Assembly: GCA_016934645.1 (NCBI GenBank)
Contig: JAFGSL010000723.1
Location: 1 to 22,857, forward strand
Length of the DNA: 22,857 bases
Source of the DNA: Anaerolineae bacterium
GTDB taxonomy: Bacteria; Chloroflexota; Anaerolineae; B4-G1; SLSP01
Reading direction: 5' to 3'
Both the position numbers and the translations under genes were made by a program. How positions within the stretch are numbered: position 1 is the first letter of the stretch; the number at the start of each line of letters is the position of its first letter. Shown piece after piece: positions 7,760 to 14,488 of this stretch. The notes under the pieces are model-generated. The model searched no databases, was not told the DNA's origin, and was given only the letters and a program-made list of their open reading frames with translations.

Positions 7760-8764
7760 ATGCAGACAATTACAAACGCGCCCTTCATCGATGTTGCTGC
7801 GCGGCGTTATGGCGTCCCTGCCGCTGACCTCACACCGATGGTGGGCGGGCACGTCACCCACGTCTACAGCTTCACCAGAGATGGCAAGAACTACGTGCTC
7901 AGGATTACACCGCCCAACGAGGAAATCAGTCTGTCCGCAATGCGCGCCATCCTGCCGTGGATGCACTTCCTCGCTGAGGGTGGCGCTTCGGTCGCCGCGC
8001 CCGTGCTTTCGCAAAACGGCAACTTGATTGAGCTTATCGAACAAGACGGGCAGACCTACATCGCTGTGGCCTTCGAGAGAGCGCCGGGCATCCGGGGAGA
8101 GGAACTTACCTTCGACCAGTGGAACGATGCACTCTTCGAATGCTTGGGGCAGACCGCCGGCAAAATGCACGCGCTCGCCAAGCTCTACACACCATCCAGC
8201 GCCGATCTCAGACGCCCCGAGTGGGATGCCGCTGTCAACTGTTACCATCCCCCGGAAGAACTGCCGCCGTCGGAAGCGATCGTTGCGGAGAAACAAGCGC
8301 GCATTTTCGAGATCGTGCAGGCGCTGCCCAAAGACGAAGACAGCTACGGGATGATCCACGCGGACTTGCACGGTGGCAATTTCTTCGTGGACGTGGACAC
8401 AAACACGATCACCGTCTTCGATTTCGACGATTGCGCCTACGGCTGGTACGTGATGGACATTGCGATGAGTGTATTCGATATGCTCGTTCTCTATCCAGGG
8501 GCGGATCGCGAAGCTTTCACCGTACGTTTTTTGCAAAGCTACCTCAAAGGCTACCAAGTCGAAAACTCGCTCAGTGGCTTCTGGCTCGGCCAGCTTCCAC
8601 ATTTCCTCAAACTGCTAGAAATCGGCGTCTACGCCGAGGTTCGTACTTATCACGATCCCGCCGACACGGAGTCGTGGGTGGGAAAGTTTATGACAAATCG
8701 CAAATTCCGCATCGAGCACGATGTTCCCTACATCGATCTCGACTTCGAATATCTGCCAGAATGA
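7760..8764 (+). CDS. APH-fold phosphotransferase (small-molecule kinase)
   Basis: 334 aa, in the aminoglycoside phosphotransferase/choline kinase/homoserine kinase II superfamily. The catalytic loop HADLHGGNFF is at 200-209 (Asp202 base, Asn207 metal), and the metal-binding DFDD at 221-224 is followed by YGWYVMDIA. The N-terminal lobe has YVLRIT (45-50) with the ATP-lobe basic residue replaced by Arg, as in some family members. ATG lies 3 bp after the MFS stop, in the same operon. Members of this fold phosphorylate sugars, hexosamines, amino acids or antibiotics; position behind a porter and near glycosidases favours a sugar, but resistance or a stress kinase (SrkA type) cannot be excluded. 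Confidence 0.85.
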   Translation: MQTITNAPFIDVAARRYGVPAADLTPMVGGHVTHVYSFTRDGKNYVLRITPPNEEISLSAMRAILPWMHFLAEGGASVAAPVLSQNGNLIELIEQDGQTYIAVAFERAPGIRGEELTFDQWNDALFECLGQTAGKMHALAKLYTPSSADLRRPEWDAAVNCYHPPEELPPSEAIVAEKQARIFEIVQALPKDEDSYGMIHADLHGGNFFVDVDTNTITVFDFDDCAYGWYVMDIAMSVFDMLVLYPGADREAFTVRFLQSYLKGYQVENSLSGFWLGQLPHFLKLLEIGVYAEVRTYHDPADTESWVGKFMTNRKFRIEHDVPYIDLDFEYLPE

Positions 8765-8797
8765 GTCATTAAGAATCTATCCTGAATTGTTCTTCAA

Positions 8798-8863
8798 ACG
8801 CTTCTGGCGGATCACAATCCGCCGTTGCCGAGGCAGCGCGGGATTGTAATCCCACGCAAGCGT
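8798..8863. repeat. 66-bp two-hairpin palindromic repeat, copy 2
   Basis: Same layout and length as 335-400: outer ACGCTT (8798-8803) / AAGCGT (8858-8863), hairpin GGCGGAT-caca-ATCCGCC (8806-8823), hairpin GCGCGGGAT-tgta-ATCCCACGC (8836-8857, one C/A mismatch). Relative to copy 1 the first stem has a paired A-T to G-C change, so the pairing is kept. The linker TGCC-ga-GGCA (8826-8835) can form a third small hairpin in this copy. It stands 34 bp behind the kinase stop and 83 bp before the GH95 start. Confidence 0.85.
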
Positions 8864-8946
8864 ATCGGTGTCGAATCCTCGGATAGGTTTACGCATTGAT
8901 TCAAACTTGACGCGCATTTCCCGTACAATGGGCGAGGAGGTGAATT

Positions 8947-11355
8947 ATGGTATCCCCCCGATTCAACCAGTTGTGGTACACCCGACCGGCAACGCAGTGG
9001 ACCGAGGCGCTGCCGGTGGGCAACGGTCGGCTCGGCGCGATGGTGTTCGGCGGCGTCGCCACCGAGCGGCTGCAATTGAACGAGGACACGCTCTGGTCGG
9101 GCCATCCGTGCGATTGCGATAACCCGGAAGCGCTGCAGTACCTTCCGCAGGTGCGTGAGGCCGTCTTCGCCGGAGACTACGCCCGTGCCGACGAACTATC
9201 CAAACATATGCAGGGGCCATTCAATCAGAGTTACTTACCGTTTGGGGATTTGATCCTAGAATTCGGCGATGGCAATGACATCTTTCAGGTCTATCGCCGT
9301 TCCCTTGACCTGGACACGGCGCTAGCGGAGACGACGTACACCGTAGGTGGCATCACCTTCACGCGGCAGGCCTTCGCTTCCGCGCCGGACAACGCCATCG
9401 TGATGCGCCTGGCGTGCGATCACCCCGGCGCGCTGAACTTCACCGTGAGGTTGGACAGCCCGCTGCACCACCGGGTCACGGCATGGGGAACCAGCCTGAT
9501 GCTGCGCGGCCAAGCCCCCCAACACGTGGATCCGAGCTATCTCCCCTCCGAGAACCCCATCATTTACGGCGACGAGGGGCTGACGTTCGCCGCACTGTTG
9601 GACGCTCGCGTCACGGGCGGCACCACCACGGCGGAGGATGACCAGTTACGTATCGCCGGTGCAGACGAGGTCGTGCTACTGCTCTGCATGGCAACGAGCT
9701 TCACCGGCTTCGACAAACACGAAGGGCTTAACCCGGTCGCGCGTGTCACACCGATGATGGCAGCGATCCACGACAAACCCTACGCCGCGCTGCTGCAAGC
9801 GCATCTCGACGATTACCAACCACTTTTTCACCGGGTCAGCCTCGATTTGGGGTCGCTCGGCAACGAGTCCCGGCCCACCGACGAGCGCATCCAGCAATTC
9901 CAGGCGGATCCCGACCCGGCCCTGGTGAGCCTGCTCTTCCAATACGGGCGCTATCTGCTTATCGCCAGTTCCCGCCCGGGGACACAGCCTGCCAACCTGC
10001 AGGGCATCTGGAACGACATGGTGCGCCCGCCATGGAGCAGCAACTGGACGCTCAACATCAACACACAAATGAACTACTGGCCCGCCGAGATTGTCAATCT
10101 GGCGGAATGTCACCTGCCGCTGTTCGACCTCATCCGCGCTTTGAGCGTCAACGGCGCGAAGACGGCGCGGACCAATTACGGCTGTCGTGGCTGGTGCAGC
10201 CACCACAACGCCGACCTGTGGGCGCAATCCGCGCCGGTGGGCAACTACGGCGGCGGGCAGCCAATGTGGGCCAACTTCGCACTCAGCGCTCCGTGGCTGT
10301 GCTTCGATTTGTGGGAGCACTACACTTTCGGCGGTGACGAGGCTTTTCTGCACGACGTGGCTTATCCACTGATGAAAGGCGCGGCGGAATTCTGCCTGGA
10401 TTGGCTGGTTGAGGATGGCGAAGGTAACCTCGTCACGTGCCCCGCCGTCTCCTGTGAAAACGTCTTCGTCACTCCAGACGGTGTGGCGGCGCAGACCGCG
10501 CTGGCGACGGCGCAGGATATATCCCTCATTGCCCAACACTTCGACAACTGCCTAGCTGCCGCAGCGGCGCTGAGTATCGACGATGACTTTGTCGCTGAAG
10601 TCCGAGCAGCACGGGCGCGGCTTTACCCGCTTAAAATCGCGCGCGATGGCAGCGTCCAGGAATGGGCTGGACCGGGCGGCGCAGGCGCGGACTGGGAAAG
10701 CCAGGACCCGCATCACCGTCACATCTCGCACCTGATCGGGCTGTATCCCGGCAACCTCATCACTGAGCGAGAGACGCCGGAGTTGTTCGCCGCGTGCAAG
10801 CGCTCACTCGATCTGCGCGGTGACGAGAGCACCGGCTGGTCGATGGCGTGGAAGGTCAACTGCTGGGCGCGCCTCAAAGATGGCGATCGTGCGTTCAAAG
10901 TATTGTCGCAACTCTTCACGCCGGTAGACGCCAGCGAGGGGAACTGGCAGCGGGGCGGCGTCTACCCGAACCTGTTCGATGCCCACCCACCCTTCCAGAT
11001 TGACGGCAACTTCGGCGCGACGGCAGGCATCGCGGAGATGCTCGTGCAGAGCCACACAAGCAAGCGTACAAGCACAGGCGTGATCGAGTTCCTGCCTGCG
11101 CTGCCTTTATGCTGGCCCACAGGTAGCGTGAAGGGCTTGCGCGTGCGCGGCAGCTTTGAGGTGGACATCGCCTGGCGAGACGGCAAGCTGATTAAGGCGA
11201 TGATTCGCTCTTTGCGGGGAGAGGAATGTAGGGTTGCGGCGAGTGAAAGGGCAATAACCACATGCGATGAGGCTCCGATTGTAGTGCAGCAGGACGACAG
11301 CACAATCGTCTTTGCGACAGAGGTGGGAAAGGTCTACTATGTGAAAGCAGATTAG
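8947..11355 (+). CDS. Glycoside hydrolase family 95 (alpha-L-fucosidase type)
   Basis: 802 aa. Inverting exo-hydrolase expected to release alpha-linked L-fucose (some members L-galactose). The N-terminal beta-sandwich begins [28 protein letters not shown], the classic GH95 opening. The (alpha/alpha)6 barrel has [12 protein letters not shown] at 370-381, whose Asn370/Asn372 match Asn421/Asn423 of Bifidobacterium AfcA; QEW at 571-573 and [13 protein letters not shown] at 590-602; and IDGNFG with Asp686, matching AfcA Asp766. The segment between QEW and HRH is [11 protein letters not shown] rather than the common acidic ED-rich stretch. AGGAGG is 6 bases before the ATG; a -10-like TACAAT is at 8924-8929 without a clear -35. 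No signal peptide, so it probably acts in the cytoplasm on oligosaccharides brought in by a transporter. Confidence 0.93.
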   Translation: MVSPRFNQLWYTRPATQWTEALPVGNGRLGAMVFGGVATERLQLNEDTLWSGHPCDCDNPEALQYLPQVREAVFAGDYARADELSKHMQGPFNQSYLPFGDLILEFGDGNDIFQVYRRSLDLDTALAETTYTVGGITFTRQAFASAPDNAIVMRLACDHPGALNFTVRLDSPLHHRVTAWGTSLMLRGQAPQHVDPSYLPSENPIIYGDEGLTFAALLDARVTGGTTTAEDDQLRIAGADEVVLLLCMATSFTGFDKHEGLNPVARVTPMMAAIHDKPYAALLQAHLDDYQPLFHRVSLDLGSLGNESRPTDERIQQFQADPDPALVSLLFQYGRYLLIASSRPGTQPANLQGIWNDMVRPPWSSNWTLNINTQMNYWPAEIVNLAECHLPLFDLIRALSVNGAKTARTNYGCRGWCSHHNADLWAQSAPVGNYGGGQPMWANFALSAPWLCFDLWEHYTFGGDEAFLHDVAYPLMKGAAEFCLDWLVEDGEGNLVTCPAVSCENVFVTPDGVAAQTALATAQDISLIAQHFDNCLAAAAALSIDDDFVAEVRAARARLYPLKIARDGSVQEWAGPGGAGADWESQDPHHRHISHLIGLYPGNLITERETPELFAACKRSLDLRGDESTGWSMAWKVNCWARLKDGDRAFKVLSQLFTPVDASEGNWQRGGVYPNLFDAHPPFQIDGNFGATAGIAEMLVQSHTSKRTSTGVIEFLPALPLCWPTGSVKGLRVRGSFEVDIAWRDGKLIKAMIRSLRGEECRVAASERAITTCDEAPIVVQQDDSTIVFATEVGKVYYVKAD

Positions 11356-11357
11356 GG

Positions 11358-11363
11358 TATAAT
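11358..11363 (+). promoter_or_regulatory. TATAAT -10 box ahead of the MNT/HEPN pair
   Basis: A consensus TATAAT lies three bases after the GH95 stop and 68 bases before the antitoxin ATG. No TTGACA-like -35 is visible 16-18 bases upstream, inside the end of the GH95 gene. It suggests the pair has its own promoter. Confidence 0.35.
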
Positions 11364-11431
11364 GGAGAAAAGATGTTACTGGAGTGGCAATTCGTTCTGC
11401 CTTTGTGTGACAACCAGATTGAGGTGCAACG

Positions 11432-11731
11432 ATGAGTATGAAGATCAAAGTGCCACAAGCAAAAATCGCAGCGTTCTGCCGGCGTAACTTCATTCGCAAG
11501 TTAGCCCTTTTCGGTTCGGTGTTGCGCGATGACTTTACGCCCGACAGCGACGTGGACGTGCTGGTGGAGTTTGAGCCAGGCCACACGCCAGGACTGGCAT
11601 TTTTCCGAATGCAGCGAGAGTTGTCAGAAATTCTTGGCAAGAAAGCTGATCTCAACACAGCAAAGGATCTAAGCCCGTATTTCCGGCAACAAGTCCTCGA
11701 CGAAACAGAGGTACTCTATGTCACGCCATGA
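11432..11731 (+). CDS. mntA: MNT-domain nucleotidyltransferase, MntA-type antitoxin
   Basis: 99 aa. Minimal nucleotidyltransferase with the GSx10DxD signature: Gly28-Ser29, Asp40 and Asp42 (GSVLRDDFTPDSDVDV), and a third acidic residue Asp73 in KKADLNT. In characterised MntA/HepT pairs this enzyme adds AMP groups to the tyrosine beside the HEPN active site and so blocks the toxin. GAGG is 7 bases before the ATG; a second ATG two codons in is also possible. The downstream HEPN gene overlaps its last 14 bases, the usual arrangement. Confidence 0.88.
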   Translation: MSMKIKVPQAKIAAFCRRNFIRKLALFGSVLRDDFTPDSDVDVLVEFEPGHTPGLAFFRMQRELSEILGKKADLNTAKDLSPYFRQQVLDETEVLYVTP

Positions 11732-12062
11732 ACCGATGGTACGGGTGCACTACATGCTGGATCACGCCCGGGAAGCAGTGGAGATGGTTCACCATCGTTC
11801 CCGGGTAGACCTTGACATGGATAGAATGCTGAACCTGGCATTAGTGCGGTTAATGGAAATTGTTGGTGAAGCTGCCGTGCGAATGCCGGAGGCGTTTCGA
11901 TCCCGCTATCCCCAGATACCCTGGCGTGATGTGGCAGATCTGCGCAACCGGTTGATCCACGGTTACGACACCGTCGATTTCGACATTCTCTGGACGATCA
12001 TTCAGGAGGACCTTCCGCCACTGATCGAGCAACTGGAGACCATCCTGGAACAGCAGAACTAG
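11718..12062 (+). CDS. hepT: HEPN-domain protein, HepT-type RNase toxin (DUF86)
   Basis: 114 aa, helical. The catalytic RNase motif Rx4HxY is intact: Arg76, His81 and Tyr83 in RNRLIHGYDTVD, so both the ribonuclease residues and the target tyrosine of the partner are present. AGAGG lies 6 bases before the ATG, inside the antitoxin gene. Together with the MNT gene it forms a type VII toxin-antitoxin pair. Its TAG stop (12060-12062) uses the TA at the edge of the first IS630-type element; removing both elements restores aacTAGact, so the stop would be the same and the protein is complete. Confidence 0.88.
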   Translation: MSRHEPMVRVHYMLDHAREAVEMVHHRSRVDLDMDRMLNLALVRLMEIVGEAAVRMPEAFRSRYPQIPWRDVADLRNRLIHGYDTVDFDILWTIIQEDLPPLIEQLETILEQQN

Positions 12063-12140
12063 TGTTCCGTCAAGGTATGAATGACGGGTATTTTCCTGTG
12101 CAGCACTTTTACCCGTCATACTAATATTGAAAGAACACTA
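12060..12140. mobile_element. 81-bp MITE-like element with IS630-type ends
   Basis: Bounded by TA at 12060-12061 and 12139-12140, the target duplication expected of IS630/Tc1-type insertions. Ends are TAGTGTTC and GAACACTA, with an inner pair ATGACGGGTA (12081-12090) / TACCCGTCAT (12110-12119) around a 19-base loop. It has no coding capacity. The left end is nearly the same as the right end of the neighbouring IS (GTGTTC...AAGGTATGAATGACGGGTAT), so it may have been moved by a related transposase. Confidence 0.75.
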
Positions 12141-12870
12141 GTGCATTTTCAAGTGTTGAATGGCGGGTAAAGCCGTTTGAGTTTGATACGTGCATCTTGA
12201 GTTGTAAACTGTCAATCTACCGTCGTGGCTTGGGCATTCCGCTGTTCGTACCACGCGGTGACATATTGTTCAAGTTCCGTTTGCGAGGCCACGCGCGGGG
12301 GTAATCCTTGGCGCGTCAGCCCCGTGACTATCGGTAAAGGGCCGCCGGCATTCTCCAATCAGTTGGCGCAGGGATTCATCCAAGCAGACCACCGGATGTT
12401 GCGGATCATATGGACGTTGATAGACACCCAGGACTTCCTCCATCGCACACACAAATTCAGCGCCCGCATCAGGAATCAGCCAGCCTTTCACCCATCAGGG
12501 CTTGAGTGTGTTTTTTTGGCAACTGGCGCACGCTTTCATGGCTGATCGCCGCCACGTACCTCAATTCCACCATCCGATCCGCCAACAACTGCAGTGTCCA
12601 ACGTGCGCGCCCACTGGGCGGATCGCTACATCGCAAGGCCACTAATCGCGCTTCGACTACTCCATCAAACACCTTTTCTTTATACACTTCACGCGGTTTG
12701 CCGTGCCCTGCTATCTGGAAACCGTCCTATACAAGGCGTTTGCGTGTCCGTTCCACTGTGCGCATGCCCACCTGGTATGTTGTACTGATGCGCATATCAG
12801 GCCACTGGTGCGGGCCGTTTTCATCGCTTAGAATTACCATACCCGTCATTCATACCTTAAAAGAACACTA
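12139..12870. mobile_element. Decayed IS630-family insertion sequence
   Basis: About 732 bp between TA dinucleotides at 12139-12140 and 12869-12870. Terminal inverted repeats of 31 bp agree at 23 positions and share TAGTG, TGAATG and CGGGTA blocks. Full IS630 copies are about 1.0-1.2 kb, so this one has lost roughly a third. It shares its left TA with the MITE-like element. Confidence 0.8.
12149..12849 (-). pseudogene. IS630 transposase remnant
   Basis: Recognisable pieces in order on the minus strand: an N-terminal segment MTGMVILSDENGPHQWPD...RTRKRLV ending at a TAG (12727-12729); GVVEARLVALRCSDPPSGRARWTLQLLADRMVEL...ISHESV; after a T7 run (12511-12517) that shifts the frame, KGWLIPDAGAEFVCAMEEVLGVYQRPYDPQHPVVCLDE with the first catalytic Asp; then a large internal deletion that removes the second Asp and the Glu; then EQYVTAWYEQRN, a TGA (12212-12214) where Trp is expected, and QFTTQDARIKLKRLYPPFNT. 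Several stops, a frameshift and lost catalytic residues make it inactive. Confidence 0.85.
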
Positions 12871-12906
12871 GACTGAAAAGGCGATTTGTGTACACTCTAC
12901 GTACAC
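12869..12906 (+). promoter_or_regulatory. Candidate promoter and operator before the phosphodiesterase
   Basis: TAGACT (12869-12874), a 16-bp spacer and TACACT (12891-12896) form a weak promoter whose -35 starts in the TA target of the IS. The inverted repeat GTGTAC (12888-12893) / GTACAC (12901-12906) with 7 bases between overlaps the -10 and could bind a repressor. Read another way, GTACACT occurs twice in direct order. Confidence 0.35.
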
Positions 12907-12929
12907 TGATTTGAGGAGAGTTCAAGCAT

Positions 12930-14438
12930 ATGCAGCTACCACATTCACTGGTCATTATCGATGTTGATGGCCTCCGGCGCGATGTGTTCTTGAAGGCGCT
13001 GGAGGCTGGCGAAGTTCCGAACGTCGCGCGCATTGTCGGCGGACGCGAGGGTGAGCGCGCGTGTCATCTGGAAGCGGTGAGCACTGCGCCGTCCATCACG
13101 TTTACGGCGCAGGCCAGCATTGTGACGGGGCGTCACCCTCGTGAGCACGGTGTCCCGGGCAACGAGAGCTTCGACCGGTTCGGGCGCATCTCGAACGGGC
13201 GACCGCGCCACTTCGGTTTCGATGTGGGTGACACGCTGGCGGTCGATGATGCCGCTGCTGTCTTCACCGATGGGCTGGCATCACGCTTTTTGCACAGTGA
13301 AACGCCCACCATCTACGAAATGGCGACAACGCGCGGTCTGCCCACGGCTGTCTTCTATCACATGTATGCGCGTGGTGCGGATGTCTGGCAGCCGCCCAAC
13401 GTGCTCGACATTGCGCGTTTCACGAAGGGGCGTGGCGCGTTGGGAATGGAAGCCGGACAATATGACGCCGGGATGCTCCACCGCCTTATCCGCAATCTGG
13501 AGAAGGGCCACCGGCCTGCCGTGCTGATGACTTACTTTATGGGCCTCGACCATCACAGCCATCTGCATAGCCCTGGCAGCCAGCCGGATTATCTGCGCGA
13601 GGTTATTGATCCCCAGATAGGGTTGCTGCTGAACGCACTGGCGCGTCACGGGATGCTGGATAACGTGCTCTGCGTGCTAGTGAGTGACCATGGGCAGGTC
13701 GATGCGGTGCCCGATGATCGTCATTCGCTGCGCTTGGGCTTTCCCTTCGATCTGGAGTTGGTGCACGTCTTTAACGCGCTGGGATTGGATGTCCACGACA
13801 TTCCTGGTGAAGATCCCAACTGCGATGCAGTGATGGGGCTCAACGGTGGAATGGCGTATGTTTACCTCCAGCGCCGCGATGGGCGTTGGGCTGACCGACC
13901 CCGCTATGCGGAGGACGTGTTGCCCGTGGCAGAGGCTTTTCGTGCGATGAACGAACAGGGACGTTACGCCGAGGAACTGCATGATACTCTGGATTTGATC
14001 CTCGTTCGCAATGTGGAGCGCGATGGCTGGGAGGCGCAGTACCAGGTATACGTGAACGATAGCCTTACACAGCCATTAGCTGACTATCTGGAAGCACACC
14101 CCGATTTAGGCTACGTCGATGCCGTCAATCGCTTAAAGGTGGCGACCGCTAAAAACAGCGGCGACTTGATCCTGATTGCCAAGGGGGATGAGGGGTATTA
14201 CTTTGGCGCGCCGATTCGCGGCGTACACGGCGGGCTGCTGCCGGGCGAATCCGAGACGGTGTTGACTTTCGGCTATCCCGGTGGGGATGCCGACAGTATC
14301 ACCTGGTTGCGGGAAACTGTCACCAGTGTCGTGAAGGCCCGCTGCGTCAATGAAGGCCACCGGCGGGCTAGCGTTGCTGACATGGTCCCAGCAGTAGCGG
14401 CTCTGTTGGGGTGGACATCGACGGTTGTGGAAAAGTAA
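12930..14438 (+). CDS. Alkaline-phosphatase-superfamily phosphodiesterase/phosphatase
   Basis: 502 aa, type I phosphodiesterase/nucleotide pyrophosphatase fold. Metal and catalytic elements appear in the family order: IIDVDGLRRD (Asp13) at the N-terminus; APSITFTAQASIVTGRHPREHG (53-74) with probable nucleophile Thr57; MGLDHHSH with an Asp/His pair near 205-212; SDHG near 252-255; and a late HG (IRGVHGG) near 430. No signal peptide or membrane segment is apparent, so it is probably cytoplasmic. GAGGAGAG precedes the ATG by about 9 bases. Substrate is unknown (nucleotide, phosphonate or phospho-sugar esters are all possible). It ends in a shared terminator with the convergent lipoprotein gene. 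Confidence 0.87.
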   Translation: MQLPHSLVIIDVDGLRRDVFLKALEAGEVPNVARIVGGREGERACHLEAVSTAPSITFTAQASIVTGRHPREHGVPGNESFDRFGRISNGRPRHFGFDVGDTLAVDDAAAVFTDGLASRFLHSETPTIYEMATTRGLPTAVFYHMYARGADVWQPPNVLDIARFTKGRGALGMEAGQYDAGMLHRLIRNLEKGHRPAVLMTYFMGLDHHSHLHSPGSQPDYLREVIDPQIGLLLNALARHGMLDNVLCVLVSDHGQVDAVPDDRHSLRLGFPFDLELVHVFNALGLDVHDIPGEDPNCDAVMGLNGGMAYVYLQRRDGRWADRPRYAEDVLPVAEAFRAMNEQGRYAEELHDTLDLILVRNVERDGWEAQYQVYVNDSLTQPLADYLEAHPDLGYVDAVNRLKVATAKNSGDLILIAKGDEGYYFGAPIRGVHGGLLPGESETVLTFGYPGGDADSITWLRETVTSVVKARCVNEGHRRASVADMVPAVAALLGWTSTVVEK

Positions 14439-14467
14439 CAAGCCCCTGAACTTGGTCCAGGGGCTTG
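14439..14467. terminator. Bidirectional terminator between convergent genes
   Basis: Perfect 10-bp stem CAAGCCCCTG (14439-14448) / CAGGGGCTTG (14458-14467) with a 9-base loop, starting right after the phosphodiesterase stop. On the minus strand the stem is followed by TTACTTTTCC, giving a T-rich tail for the lipoprotein gene; the plus side has no T-run. Confidence 0.7.
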
Positions 14468-14488
14468 CTCAGGATCAAACGTTTCGGC

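Noticed and set aside
7604..8602. Open frame of 332 codons opposite the MFS/kinase junction
   Set aside because: Antisense to two recognised genes and without motifs or a start signal.
335..8863. CRISPR repeats
   Set aside because: Only two copies 8.4 kb apart; no regular spacing and no cas genes.
12469..12687. A functional transposase using frameshifting at the T7 run
   Set aside because: IS630-type elements can use frameshifting, but here three further stops and a deletion removing two catalytic residues rule out activity.
12225..12871. Plus-strand open frames in the IS630 region as small genes
   Set aside because: They are complementary to recognisable transposase fragments on the minus strand.
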